Shown here: one piece after another, positions 1 through 11,424 of the stretch | How positions within the stretch are numbered: the stretch's first letter is position 1 | Layout: each line of letters begins with the position of its first letter | Origin: Heliocidaris tuberculata | Taxonomy: Eukaryota; Echinodermata; Echinoidea; Camarodonta; Echinometridae | Length of the DNA stretch: 64,000 nt | Direction of reading: 5' to 3' | NCBI GenBank assembly: GCA_025618425.1 | Contig: CM046833.1 | Span: forward strand, 2,612,672 to 2,676,671 | Notes under the pieces: generated by a model | The model's input: only the letters and a program-made list of their open reading frames with translations | What the model was told of the DNA's origin: nothing | Databases searched by the model: none | Translations under genes and position numbers: made by a program

Positions 1-210
1 CATGCTCCAGCGGCCCAGAGAGTTTGCACATTCTGCTAAAATGAGAGAATAGTCTCTGCACATGGCTTCTGCATAAATTAATTTGCATACTAGCTCAACC
101 AATGCGCATTGGTTGAGCTAGTATGCAAATTAATTTATGCAATAGCTATGTGCAGAGACGTTTCTCTCATTTTAGCAGAACTTGCAAACTTGCTGGGCCG
201 CTGGAGCAGG
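1..210. repeat. Near-perfect palindrome (foldback/MITE), possibly cut by window edge
   Basis: Positions i and 211-i are complementary over almost the whole stretch, centred on AATGCGCATT at 101-110, with only scattered mismatches. The arms are about 105 bp with almost no loop. The outermost matched bases are CTGGAGCA (201-208) and its complement (3-10). A palindromic MITE is the simplest reading. The element may start left of the window. Confidence 0.85.
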
Positions 211-1089
211 GGAGCAAACCTACCTCTGCATGGGTATGAAATGAGGGAAACTTCAAATGTTTTGGGATCGATTATTTTGTTGAAAAACCTTGCGCCATAG
301 CTCTTCAAACATGAAACTTCTGTGATAGTTCTTGGATTTATCTAGAAATATTTTCTTAAGCAAGGTATCAGTTTGCCTTTATCTGTATTGTTAATGTGTG
401 TTTTGTGATGTTTTCTTTCACTTTGATAGTGATTAAGATACGATCACGAATCTGTACCGTATCTGTACTTTGATAAGGGCTTGTCACGTCTTTGGAGCAA
501 GCCTTATTTTGGTCAACGACTCAGATTCGAAGAGTTCCCCGACTTTGAAAATGAGTTAAAAAACAGGAAACAACCAATTAAAGTACAATTTTGTTTTACA
601 CTTTTCTAAATCATTTCTTTATGCTTTTGCCTCTAGATTTTGCTGTTTTGATAAGAACATGACTTGAATTTATCATGATTTTTAAATTTATTTTTTTGCT
701 CAGAGGGTCGAAAGTTGGGGGTGCGTTTAATTTAACGACAGCGGTTTATACGTTATTTACGGTAATCCTAGCCTTTTTGTAACGCTGCAGTGTGGTAAAT
801 TTGATCATAATCATGAGAGTTCATTGTGTTCATTCACTTGTGCAAATCATATGACTGTAGGATATCAAGAATAGCTGCAGATATAACAAGTGAATGAGTA
901 AATTACGCAATGCGTAATAAATGTCCCTGCCGGAAGTGCAGATCTGTGGAAATTAACTAGCCTGAACCTTAAAACTTCAGTGAAAAACTTTAGTGAATAA
1001 AATAATAATGTTACTGCATGCAAAAGAAGAGAATACCAACAATGCATGTATACAACTGAAATATAAAACATGAAAACATTATGAACCTT
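211..1089. other. No gene seen
   Basis: AT-rich sequence with only short open frames that lack coding character. From about 1040 it grades into the first repeat unit of the next feature. Confidence 0.6.
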
Positions 1090-1655
1090 CAGCCATTTTG
1101 AATAAATTTGCATAAATTTGCATGAATAATGAATTTCAAAATTCTGTGTAGAAGTTTGGAAGCCCCCACCCAGCCGTATCAGATAAAACAATCGGAATCA
1201 AAATCCGATGTGAAATAGAGGAGAAGTAGCATTTTTCGTCAATTTTGAATAAATTTGCATAAATTTGCATAATTATTGAATTTCAAAATTCTGTGTAGAA
1301 GTTTGGAAGCCCCCACCCAGCCCTATCAGATAAAACAATCGGAATCAAAATCCGATGTGAAATAGAGGAGAAGTAGCATTTTTCGTCGATTTTGAATAAA
1401 CTAGCATAAATTTGCATAATTAATGAATTTCACAATTCTGTGTAGAAGTTTGGAAGCCCCCACCCAGCCCTATCAGATAAAACAATCGGAATCAAAATCG
1501 GCCAAGAAATGACGGAGAAGTAGCATTTTCTAACATTTGAGCACACACGGACAGACGGACGGACGGACGGACGGACACACACACGCACACACGTACGGAG
1601 CCCGTTTCATAGTCCCCTCGCGAACTTCGTTCGGCGGGGACAAAAAAAAATCATG
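1090..1655 (+). mobile_element. Tandem 147-bp array with (ACGG)n tract and terminal hairpin, pearl/Helentron-like
   Basis: A unit containing AGCCCCCACCCAGCC recurs at 1161, 1308 and 1455, an exact 147-bp period with a few substitutions per copy. The third unit runs into a (GACG)n tract at 1550-1575, a CA-rich tract, and a hairpin of TCCCCTCGCGAACTTCG type at 1613-1641 followed by an A-run. Core repeats plus (ACGG)n plus a 3' stem-loop is the layout described for non-autonomous Helentron relatives such as the pearl elements of molluscs and Tsp of sea urchin. The family assignment is inference; the repeat structure is directly visible. Confidence 0.7.
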
Positions 1656-2966
1656 CATTCACTTTCTGAACAACATGGATTTTAAATAAAATAACACCAA
1701 TGTCATCTGAGCTGGCATTTTAAACCTGTTTAGTGTTGCCTTGTTCTTTATTTAAAAGAAGTAATTTCCTTGTACATGTAGGGTCTGGAAGATTGGAAGA
1801 ATGGACGATTTTACCTTATCAATTCTTGCAAAAGCTAGGGGCGCTGCCCCTGGACCCCGCTGGTGGCTTCACTGCCCCCAGACCCCTGTTGCTTTTTTGG
1901 AGTAACCGCCTGTGAATGATAAATTACCTGCTATCAGAAAAATTAGCAAGCACCGTGGGCTGGGGCATCAATCCATTTTTCGGATCAGCGGACGGCAAGA
2001 TACATGTACGTGTAGCTTAATAGTTCCCTTTATGATTTTCTTCCTGCCTGTATTTTTGTTAAGCGTCCGGACTCAACCCCCTGTCCTACTTGTCATTCTT
2101 AGTGTGATAGTGTCACTACCCACCCCAGGGGGGTGTGTCTCATTGAGGCCTGTACGGCATCTGCATCCACGAAAACAAGTAAAAAAGGGTAATTGTTTTT
2201 TCACCACCAGACAGGTAACCCAGGGATCTCGTTTAGGGTATCAAAATCAGGAAAATTCTGAAAAAAGGGTATCAAATTCACTAATACTGTGATGAGAAAA
2301 GATCCTCGAAAAGGGTAGGAAATTAGACAGTGCATTTGGGAGCCGGTCAGGAGCAGCAAATCTGAAAATAGAAGATAAAAAGAATCCAAAGAGGTTCTTT
2401 TCTATTTTTTCAATGAAAACATCATTCTGTAATGTGTTCCAAAGTAAATATTTGTCTTTAACTCGTCCTTTTTGGCCAAAAAAGGGCAGAAGAACCAGTC
2501 CTCGAATAGGGTGTACAATACTACATGTATGCAAGATCTAAAAAATGCCTGTTAAGGATCTAATAATCAGAAATTTTCAAGTTGGTTTCCCACAACCTCT
2601 CGGCTTCAGTCCTAATTTGGGGTGCTTAAAATTCAGAAAGCCATGGATGCGGGATGCGGTATAGGCCTCAATGAGACATACAATGTTGGTTATCCAGACA
2701 GACAATTTTCAAACTGAAAATCAAACCCTTTTTCCTTCAATATTTCCTGAAAGTTTAAAAAGTTATGTTGACAATATTCTAGATAGCAAATATTCAAAGA
2801 ATCTAGTGTCACTTAATGCATTTTTTGGTAATATTCAATCAAACGCAGCTGCTTAATTTTTGTTAAGTGTCCAGACACGCAACTCCCTGGCCTGCCATGG
2901 TACAGTTGTTTTATTTATTTTCTCTGAAAAAAAAGATACAGTATATCCATGGACTGAACTGGGATC
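1656..2966. other. 5' flank of PRDM-like gene 1
   Basis: No convincing coding exon. Open frames at 1733-2292 lack domain character and lie in repeat-like sequence. The stretch contains an element with terminal inverted repeats (2136-2678). A motif of TTTTTGTTAAGYGTCCRGAC type occurs at about 2054 and again at about 2855, and recurs at the edge of the element starting at 30459. A 5' non-coding exon or promoter of gene 1 could lie here but I cannot place it. Confidence 0.5.
2136..2678. mobile_element. Inverted-repeat element (MITE)
   Basis: The left end TGTCTCATTGAGGCCTGTAC (2136) is mirrored by the right end ending GGCCTCAATGAGACA (2664-2678). Similarity continues inward about 40 bp (GCATCYGCATCCA on both sides). 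There is no transposase frame inside. The family is not recognised. Confidence 0.65.
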
Positions 2967-3118
2967 ATGGAGTACAATTATCTTCATGACCGGCAGGAGA
3001 CCCGCTCCAACCCAGAGACTGGCCAAGGGCATCCCCAGAACCAACATCCACTACATTACCAGCACCAGCAATACCCACCAGCACACCATGCTATACAGGC
3101 AGGGTACCCTGGACTCAG
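2967..3118 (+). CDS. Gene 1 coding exon 1 (N-terminus)
   Basis: 152 nt, ends GGACTCAG|GTTAGT, phase 2. It encodes a Q/H/P-rich start (HYQHQQYPPAHH). The AG joins the G opening exon 2 to give Arg. The 3' end of this exon, with its donor, is tandemly duplicated in the adjoining intron. Confidence 0.85.
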
Positions 3119-6100
3119 GTTAGTATACATTACCAGCACCAGCAGTACCCCCCAGTTCACCATGCTATACAGGCAAGGTGCCTAGAACCTGTGTTAGTGT
3201 ACTCTATAGTACCATGGCGTTTTCTTTAGTCGACTTTGTTTTTGTGATCATCACATGTGTACAGTGTCTGTGAACGTGAAACACCAATAGCAGTCCTGGG
3301 ATTCAGTTTTCTGCTGTTACCTGAAATGGCTTTCTTATGGTTGAAAGTATGCAAATATACATGTATGTAAGCGAAAACACTTTCTACTATGAATAGACAG
3401 TAGTGTCCACTAAAGCAGTTTTGACTCCTGTGTTTCAAGAAAAGAAATTCCTAATTAATCTTTTCTTTATCTGATCTTCTTCTTCCAGTGTAAATACCTC
3501 AACAAGCGGGTAGATTATTATCCTATTCTGTGTGGTGTGCCATGCTTCGCATGTGGTCCCCCAGCAGAATCATTTAAACTTTTAAATGTATTTGTGTGCA
3601 AGTAAAAACAGCACAATTTTCTGTCTGTGTTCAGGTTTGCTCCATACATCAATTCTCTACAAGCCTCAGGCTCTGTAGCAGGCTCTGTCCCAGGCCAGGC
3701 CCCTGGACCAGAGGGATTGCATCAAGCTAGGATACCCACAACGTCAGGGGCTAGTAGCATTAGCAGCAGGGAGAGTCCTAGTCAGAGAGGACATGACTTT
3801 GAACATGTTTTAACAGCGGCTATGCAAGGTAATGATTGTGGAATTGGTAAATAATGTCCCCTGGCTCTTGACCTTACCAACAAGGTTGGGGATTAAATCC
3901 TCGCTCGATGTTTATACTTGTATGCTTTAAGCAATTTCATCAAGCAAAATCTCTTTGCGATAAAATGGTTATGGAACAATACCTTGTATTTCGGTACACT
4001 GACCAAGACAATGTCACCACTTTGGATAAGTTGTTTGTATTTTTGATATTATTTGCAATAATCTCATTTCAGGGTTTATGTCCTTGGACATGGCAAGTTT
4101 TAGACATTTTCTAATGAGTGTTTTATTAAGGTCTGTAGATTTTTAACAATTTTTTAGTATTTCATCTGAAATTTGATTTATTAATTCATCTTTCCCAAAA
4201 CAAAACAAAATGTCTTCCATTTGTAGATCTCAAATAAAAAAATTCTAACATGGTACAGGAAATATATCAAAAGGGGGCATAATGATACATCATGTTATAA
4301 AGAAATGCTCTGTGTCTTTTAAGCAAACTGGCATTCCAGTATTTTGTTTTTCTCTGACAGTGAATACTACACCACTCCATTACAGAGCCGATCTCTCCAA
4401 CAACGCTGTACAACTCCAGCAGGTGCCTACATCCCTATCCACCACTGTAGCAACTCCACCACCTCTACAACAACCCACAACTCTCAATTCCACTCCGGAT
4501 CCCAGCTACCACATCGAGGATCTCTCCAACTCTACGCAACACAGTGTTGCTGCAACCCAAGGCACCATTCGGGCAACTCCACCACATCGCAACCTTGCCA
4601 TTGGTAACGTGAACACTGTCGCACCAAATACAGGTAGTAGCAAGAAGAAGGGTGCCCCACGGACCAGGACAAAGAGAGACAGTCATCCGCAGCCGATGGT
4701 TCAGATAGTTGAACCCCAGGTCCATCACTACCAGAGACCCAAGGAATACGCTCCAACATTCACCAAGTGCTGCCAAACGGAACCTTTGTTTGATGAGACC
4801 TGGAAGTCAGAGGGTGTAAGGGCAGAGTCATCAAGTCTTCCTGCAGGTTTGACGTTTATCGAGATGTCAGACGAGAAGAGCAAGATCTGTGGCGTGATCT
4901 CTACAAAGGACTTTGAAGAAGGAGAGGAGTTTGGGCCGTATACGGGAGAGTTTGTGAGAGAAGGATTGGGATGTTATAACCCATCAACCTGGGAGGTTAG
5001 TTCTAGATTGAGCTGTGTCTTGCAATGTGATCGCGTGTAAGGACACTCATAAAAGTGAAGAAGCATGCAGAGGGGAGGAGAGGGTGGATACTCTATATAG
5101 GAGAGCTTGTGAAGGAAGTATAAGGAACCGATGAACCCAGCTGAAGATCTCTACACTACCAAGTGATAACTACTGGCTTTTGCTAAAAAAAAAAAATAGA
5201 ATGCAATTTATGATGTTTATGATTTTTAAGATAAAGAACTAGCCATGTCTATTACAAAAACTTATAGCAAGATTTACTGTATATAAATGCCTGTAGTGTT
5301 CTCCAAGTGAGTCAAAGGTTGTACTAACGTGGCTTTTCCTGTCTGGTTTGTTCCTCGTGTTAAGGCCAGAACTTTTAGCAAGGGCTTGTCTTTTGCATCT
5401 TTTTCATATAGATCTGTGTACGAGGCAGAGCTTGGTTCTATTTGGATGGTTCCACAGACCCCAACAACTGGCTGCACCATGTCCAGTATGCCAGAAACAC
5501 CCAGGAACAGAACCTGGAGGCCTTTCAGTTCTACGGGGACATCTACTTCCGTGTCACCAAACCCATCAAGTCAGGAACAGAGCTGAGAGTCTTCTATAGT
5601 CAGGAGTACAGAAAGCAAGTGGGATTCAAAGCAGCCCTTGATGAACTGCTTGTGGACCCAGGTATGAGTGACAGCCATAGCATCATGGTTCCATCATGGT
5701 GCAATCAAGCACATTCCTACTTCCCTGTTAGCAACCCTGATCATGACAAACTAAGAATTGAGAAATGTATAAGCTCTTGTAAAGAGAGCACTGAAGATGA
5801 GAAACTTGGGCTTCTGGAAATGTAAAAGTTATTACTGTGGATTCCCCCCCCCCCCCCCCCATTTCAGTGAATGTAGTTTCAGCTACTTGCATTCCCAGCT
5901 TTTCCATTTTACTGGTGCAAACAACCCTGTAGTGAGTGGAAATTGATGTTTACTACATGTACATGGTCAATATTTCAAGTTTGAGGTACTTTGTCTCATC
6001 CTTGCAATTATCTGAATTTAAAACTTCTTGTATCTATGTAGCTGAGCAAAAATGTAGTGGCATGTAAAACTGCAGCTCTTTTGCAAAGGATGGCATCTTG

Positions 6101-8054
6101 CTGAGTATTCATTGGGTGAATTCAAGTTCGGTGTTGAAAGCTGGTGTTGGTGTTGGGGCAAAACTAGCACCAGCCACAACACCGAACCTGAAGTGAAGCT
6201 GGTGCTGGGATTGACTTCACTAGGTGTTGAGCTATCAATAATGTGATTGGTATTATTTTTATAAACCCAAATTCGGTGTTGGGGCGAGAATCAGCAGCCT
6301 AATTCACGCTCTCAACACCAACACCAACACCAACACCAAACATGAAATCACCCAGTGTCTTTCACTATTTGTGATCAACCCAACCAGTGCAACCATGAAC
6401 TAGAAGCAGTAATTCAGAACCTGATGCATGCCTGCTCCATTTAGAAAGAAAAGGGAAAGGGTTGACTGGCCAAATGTAATCCTTTGTTAAAAAGCAAGTT
6501 TATGTTCCCCTGCATTTCACCTAGTTATCTAAGATTGCCACCTGCCAACCCTCTTTCCATCTGACTGCAATTCTTTTCTTCCCATCTGTGTTCACAGATA
6601 CCCAGAGGTTTGAATGTCGAGACTGTAAGTGCCGCTACACCAACGCTAAGAGCTTGTTAAGACATCTCAAGTTTGAACATGATAAGGAGAACCAACGTGA
6701 TCCCGACACCAAGGTTGATGTTCAATCACAGATCTTCATCTCACCAAGACTGGAGCAAATCAGTTCATTCCGCAAGAAGCAGACAGCAGCTCAGAGGATA
6801 GAGGGAGAGAAACCCGTTGATGAGGACAAATCCAAGGAGAAAGTCAAAGAAGAGAAGAGCAAGAAGTTTATGCAAGTGAAACTTGTTCCTTTGAAGAAAG
6901 CAGGGAAACGAGGCATTGCTAGTGAAAATCGGAGTAAGAAAGGAAATAGCGTGAAGAGATTCTCTTGTAAGAAATGCGGGAAGCTGTTCCCATCAGAAGG
7001 ACGTCTCAAAGAGCACTCAGCGTTTCATCAGGAGACCAAAGACATCAAGCCCATCTGTGAAGTTTGTGGCTTGGAGTGCAAGCATCGCAGGGCACTCAAG
7101 CAGCACATGCTCTCGCATGATTCCTCCTCGTTCCAGTGTCCCAAATGCAACAAGTTCTTCAAGCGCAAGGGATGCTTTGTGTACCACTTACGGCATGATC
7201 ATAAGATTTTTGTTGGGACACGTTGGATGAGAGGTAGCATTGAGGACCAGATGACAAGGTATGTTGGGCCTGAAGAAGAGCCAGAGGAACCTGAACCCTT
7301 CCACCCTGAACTCCCTAAAGACATGCTTGGAAAGCGCATACTGATTACCAGCAAGAAACCAAAGGTATTCAAATGTAAGTACTGCCCAAAGAAGTTTTCC
7401 GCTCACAACCAGGTGTACAAACACGAAATGACTGTGCATACAAACAGCGGGCGATACAAGTGTGAGTTCTGTCCACTGACGTTCAATGAAAAGACTAGGT
7501 TTATCGTTCATAGGCGGAAACACACGCTGGATCGCCCTTTTAAGTGTGAGGAGTGTCCCCGATCCTTCTCATCGGAAAACGCCCTCAAGAACCACCTTCC
7601 AGAGCACCGAGGGGAACGACCGTACCAGTGTGATTTCTGTGGGAAGGGATTCCGAACACGAAAGTACATGACTACCCACAAACGACGCATGCACATGGCA
7701 CCAACTGTATTCCTCAACTGCAGCTTCTGCGACAAGACTTTCAAGCATAAGACTGCACTTTCGCGACACGAGAAGTGCCACAAGGGCATCCGGCCTCACG
7801 TCTGCCTGACATGCGGGCGTGCGTTTGGGACCAAGTACTCGCTGCAGTCCCACATGCACATTCATACCGGGGAGAGACCATTTGAATGTAGAGTATGTAA
7901 GCAAACCTTTGCCCTAAGCCATCATCTTTCTACCCATATGATACGTCATGATATACGCAGTGACAAGGATGCACCTGGCCCGTCTGAAGAAGAACAGTTG
8001 GAGGTTGAGCCTTTGAATGCTGCTGTTAACCTGCCGGCTGCGGATGGACAATGA
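2967..8054 (+). CDS. PRDM-like protein, PR/SET domain plus 11 C2H2 zinc fingers (gene 1)
   Basis: Five coding exons (2967-3118, 3635-3828, 4361-4995, 5412-5661, 6598-8054) join in one frame: 2688 nt, 895 aa plus stop, every junction GT-AG, intron phases 2, 1, 0, 1. The N-terminus is rich in H, Q and P. Residues 116-270 are low complexity with a basic patch (SSKKKGAPRTRTKRD). A PR/SET domain spans about 275-395, with FGPYTGE, NWLHHVQYAR, EQNLEAFQF and the terminal VFYSQEY, close to the catalytically competent PRDM type. Eleven C2H2 fingers fill about 415-880. PRDM proteins are nuclear DNA-binding regulators, some of them histone H3 methyltransferases. No KRAB or SSXRD domain is visible and the fingers are mutually diverged, so I do not call it PRDM9. 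The ATG starts M-E-Y-N-Y, matching M-D-Y-N-Y of gene 2, which supports the start. Confidence 0.93.
3053..3200 (+). repeat. 74-bp tandem duplication across the exon 1 donor
   Basis: ACATTACCAGCACCAGCA at 3053 recurs at 3127, CTATACAGGC at 3091 recurs at 3165, and the donor GTTAGTAT at 3119 recurs as GTTAGTGT at 3193: a constant 74-bp offset. 74 is not a multiple of three, and reading through to the second donor meets TAG at 3183-3185, so the first donor is the coding one. Confidence 0.85.
3635..3828 (+). CDS. Gene 1 coding exon 2
   Basis: Acceptor GTGTTCAG before GTTTGCTCC, donor CAAG|GTAATG, 194 nt, phase 1 out. It encodes a Ser/Gly/Pro-rich linker with no recognised domain. Gene 2 has no separate counterpart; its first exon seems to cover exons 1 and 2 of this gene. 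Confidence 0.8.
4361..4995 (+). CDS. Gene 1 coding exon 3 (linker and first half of PR domain)
   Basis: Acceptor TTTTTCTCTGACAG, donor TGGGAG|GTTAGT, 635 nt, phase 0 out. It carries the T/P/Q-rich linker, the basic patch, and the PR-domain start LPAGLTFIEM through FGPYTGE to PSTWE. Gene 2's exon 2 breaks at the same W-E position. Confidence 0.92.
5412..5661 (+). CDS. Gene 1 coding exon 4 (second half of PR domain)
   Basis: Acceptor TTTTTCATATAG, donor GACCCAG|GTATGA, 250 nt, phase 0 in and 1 out. It begins ICVRGRAWFYLDG and includes NWLHHVQYAR and EQNL, the SET-like core. Its length equals that of gene 2's exon 3 exactly. Confidence 0.92.
5843..5862. repeat. Oligo-C tract in intron 4
   Basis: An uninterrupted run of C after GGATT, one of many oligo-C/oligo-G runs in this window. 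Confidence 0.9.
6112..6356. repeat. Foldback with GGTGTT arms in intron 4
   Basis: The left arm (GGGTGAATTCAAGTTCGGTG, then GTT(GGTGTT)n, from about 6114) pairs with a right arm of CAACACCAACACC repeats ending AAATCACCC near 6353. Two further GGTGTTG/CAACACC pairs lie between. It looks like a foldback element whose arms contain a 6-bp (GGTGTT) tandem motif. Confidence 0.7.
6598..8054 (+). CDS. Gene 1 coding exon 5 (eleven C2H2 fingers)
   Basis: Acceptor TGTTCACAG before ATACCCAG, 1457 nt, TGA at 8052-8054. Eleven C2H2 fingers run from FECRDCKCRY to FECRVCKQTF; the first four are separated from the last seven by a linker holding D-M-L-G-K. Only one classical TGE[KR]P-type linker is present (HTGERPFEC). 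The last seven fingers align one-to-one with the last seven of gene 2. Confidence 0.95.
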
Positions 8055-8533
8055 TGTTCTACGACACATACTCAAGCAACACTCGCTCCACAGGAAATTT
8101 CCTACTCCAACCAATTTCCAGTCGTTAACCCTGGACCAAACACTAATCCCAACCCTAACCATAAAGCCAAAGAAAAACACAATTGTAATCACAACCTGGA
8201 GCCTGGAGCAAATGATACGAGAGCAAGTGTTGGGTCACCATTATTGAATGTGAGGTAGTTGTTGTTGCTGAACAATCTGTCATGCAAAAGTATTCAGAAA
8301 TAAGTACTTCATCTCTATCTATACTGGATATGACAAGTTTGGAAGGGTCACCATAGGGTGTAAGAGCATTTCAAATTTGTTTTATCCAAACCTAAGCAAT
8401 TGCAAAGTCCGCTAATTTTTTACTCTATCTAAAAAAAGGAATCCAGATAGTTGATTGTCATTATCAAGCTTGAATGCCACCTGTACTAAAATCAAAATAT
8501 AGTTGATATCAGTGTTTTAAGCTCCTCACGTCC
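8055..8533 (+). other. 3' flank / probable 3' UTR of gene 1
   Basis: AT-rich, no further exon. I see no unambiguous polyadenylation site. Confidence 0.5.
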
Positions 8534-8762
8534 AATAAGCCAGTTCGTAATTGCAATTTGCACATGTGTAGATAAAGGTCATATCTACTGACTACAATTG
8601 ACCTCTATATGCTGTCATTTTGTACACACCACGATGTGCGCACAAGTATAATTTCACATGTTTAACAAGTAACCCGTACACCAAAACAATTTTGCGTTCC
8701 CCTACAAATTGGGGTCATTTCAGGGTCATTTGTACTATGTACTAATTACGAACTTGCTTATT
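8534..8762. mobile_element. MITE with AATAAGC ends
   Basis: The left end AATAAGCCAGTTCGTAATT is mirrored by AATTACGAACTTGCTTATT at 8744-8762 (one mismatch in 19). The 229-bp element has no open frame. A related copy with the same interior (GGGGTCATTTCAGGGTCATT) lies at 13241-13790. Confidence 0.8.
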
Positions 8763-9243
8763 GTCTTGAGTCATTGTTTCTTTACATTGCTCACTACAAG
8801 GATCCTCGTTTAAAATTTCACTCTCCTATCAAGATTTTAAAAAGGTTAAGAGGAGATTAGTGCACATATACCCCAGGATGAAACTCAGTGAGGAGTGGTG
8901 CTTCACTTTCTGCCTTAATTTTATCTGCTATTACATTGTAACTACGCTTTCAGCTTGCCATCCATCATATGTCCAAATCATCGCATGTTCCACAAGAGGC
9001 CGTCATTTCCCACCGTGATGTCAGTTTGTAAACCTTCATTTTGTAGCGTTATTTGCCTTTCTTGCCATCCACATATATATATATACAAGTGTCATTGTCT
9101 TTCTTCCCATCTCAAATCGTGTTTGTTATTATGACGTGCAACTGCAAGTGGAGGCAGTTAAAGAGGAACAATTACTCCCACAATGATTAGAATATGGTAA
9201 GAATTACAGTGTCATCCCCTAATTATTAAAGGTATTTTGACCT

Positions 9244-9579
9244 GGCATTCAAGAGGGCGCTTTCAAAATGCATGCGCTGGCTGACAGTGCACGTTGCCCA
9301 ATTGACACCAACATTAATTCGACGCTTGCACAGATGCCATGTCCCGAATGCTCGAGTAATGCCGATTCTCCTGCTCTCAATATCGATAAGCAGTATACGG
9401 TACCAGTACAGTACATATACACAGCAAGCGCGCACACTGTACTGCACTGTACTGCACCACAGTGCACAGTGGGTGGATCTACCACTTTGATTGACAGCTG
9501 CTTGCGACTTACGTCGTCAATCTTCGTAATGAAGATGGCGGCGAGTATCACACCATCCAACAGCGGCCTCTTGAGTGCC
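9244..9579. mobile_element. MITE with GGCAYTCAAGAG termini
   Basis: GGCATTCAAGAGGGCGCT (9244) is mirrored by AGCGGCCTCTTGAGTGCC ending at 9579. The interior has palindromic CACTGTACTGCACTG motifs. An open frame across it (9268-9597) has no coding character. Confidence 0.7.
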
Positions 9580-10706
9580 GGGTCTAAATCCCTTTAAACA
9601 TTCAAATACACCCGTGTAGTTGATGGTCAAAGCAGATAAAGGGAGATGTTAACTTGCTTCTATGTGAAGGCCTGCATGGAAGTTAACTTGAAGTTAGCAT
9701 GATCTTATAGAAGTTTGTTGACTAATCTTCTCTGAGGTGACTTTTACCCCTATAGAAGGTTAAGCGAAGCTGTCTACAGATTCAATGTACATGTAGTATA
9801 AAATTGAATCCTCCAGCATGTTCAAGAAAGGAATTAGGATACATGATTTTAGTCTTGTAAATGGGACCATGATATGTTAAAGGGGAATTAAATCTTCATG
9901 GATTGAGTAGAAGCAGAACAATCAGAGAAGGGTGACAGTTTCAGAAAAATTGGAAAAAGATCAAGAAAGTTATGGATGATAGCAAACTGAAATCACTAAA
10001 GACATGTGGAATCTCCTATTGACAATGCAGTCATTATGTGTGATGTCATACATGGTAAACTCGCCCATCTGCTGTGTACAAAATGTTATCCAAAATACTC
10101 CCTTTGTCCATTTTATTGATAGCACAAAATTTGGTCCGTGATATATTAAGGGTAAGATTTAAAAAAAATCTGTTTCACCATAAGAGTTGAGGAAAGGGAT
10201 TTTTAAGTAATTTATCAGAAACAAATCGGAAAGTGGGAAAGTTCTCCATGTATGATATCACACATCTGCATTGCCAATGCAAGGATCCCCCAATCATTAG
10301 TGATCTCAACTTTCAAAAGTCCATAACTGCCTTATTCATTGCCCACTTTATCTCAGACTTCCACTGATATGTTTTTCTGATTTGTCTGCTTTACATCCAA
10401 GCATATTTTCTAGGAAAACATTAATTCCACTTTTAAATCATTGTTTTATGATGTGTCAGTTCAGATTCAGTAAACTATTAAAATGTAGACTATTAACTTC
10501 TGTGCCATACAGTGTTCTTGTAGCTTTCTGTTACAAGGTAAAATATACTGATTTTCCTGAAAATTTTATATTTATGTTGTGATATTTCGTCATTGTATAA
10601 CGTTTTTCTCATGGAGAAGGTGCATACATTGTGTGCGGGCAAGCCTGAATTCGATGACTGCGGTAATTTGTAAAGCACTTAGAGACATCATAGATGTATT
10701 AGGTGC
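9580..10706. other. No gene seen
   Basis: AT-rich non-coding sequence without a repeat structure I can define. Confidence 0.5.
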
Positions 10707-10708
10707 TA

Positions 10709-10865
10709 CAGTGGAAACTCAGTATAACGAGGTCCTTGGGACCATCAAAATTACCTTGCTATAGCAGGAATCTCGTTATATCAGTTTAAAAAAACAAAAG
10801 GAATAAAAGGAATATTACCTTGTTATATCAGGAATATCAGACCTGTTTATACTGAGTTTCCACTG
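10709..10865. mobile_element. Pogo/Tigger-like MITE, copy 1
   Basis: CAGTGGAAACTCAGTATAAC at the left is mirrored by TATACTGAGTTTCCACTG at the right. TA flanks both sides (10707-10708, 10866-10867), as expected for Tc1/mariner/pogo target duplication. 157 bp, no coding capacity. Copies 2 and 3 lie within 2.4 kb. Confidence 0.85.
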
Positions 10866-11111
10866 TATATAGATCCAGATTATCATTATTACATCTGGAA
10901 GCCAGGTTTCATCTGTTTATATTACATTTATCATTTTATGGAATTTGAATTTGCATCCTCAGTATTATGGAATTTGACATTTTAATTGTACTGTATGTAC
11001 AATGTCCAACACTGAGGAGTTTGAATCTTGATATTTTGAAGAATTGTAAATTTCAAATTGTAGAATCTTTTTATACTAAATGTATTCTACAGCTTGAGTT
11101 AACCTCTGTTC

Positions 11112-11285
11112 AGTGGCAGATTTAGGGGGGGGGGCAATCCCGGCCCATGCCCCCCCCCTTTTGAGGGAAAACAATGCACTGTGCCCCCCCCTATTTGCGA
11201 TTGTGCCCCCCCCCCCCCTTTTCGACCAGAAAACTGCATTTGTGTGCCCCCCCCCCCCTTATATGAAATCCTGGATCCGCCCCTG
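11112..11285. mobile_element. Poly-G/poly-C element with CAGTGGC...GCCCCTG-type ends
   Basis: It starts near CAGTGGCAGATTTAG followed by G9 and ends CCTGGATCCGCCCCTG, with four C-runs of 7-13 bases between. The same design (CAGTGGCG or CAGTGCCGGATCC, a G-run, a C-run, inverted end) recurs at 14134, 45779, 58513 and elsewhere. Confidence 0.6.
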
Positions 11286-11424
11286 CCTCTGTTTATGTTT
11301 GTTTTTACTTTTGACTCCATTCTAACAATGGTTCATTCTAGATAGATTTGCTCTGATGAGTTTAATATGAAATTATAAACAAGGACAGTTTGATTCTCTG
11401 TACCGACTACATTCAAATCCCCAT

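Noticed and set aside
1912..2292. 126-codon frame with a hydrophobic stretch
   Set aside because: It overlaps repeat sequence and the left end of the 2136-2678 element; no splice partner or recognisable domain.
2967..8054. Calling gene 1 PRDM9
   Set aside because: The PR domain resembles the catalytic PRDM type, but no KRAB or SSXRD domain is visible and the fingers are old and diverged rather than a recently amplified array.
9268..9597. 109-codon plus-strand frame
   Set aside because: It lies inside an inverted-repeat MITE and has no coding character or homology I recognise.
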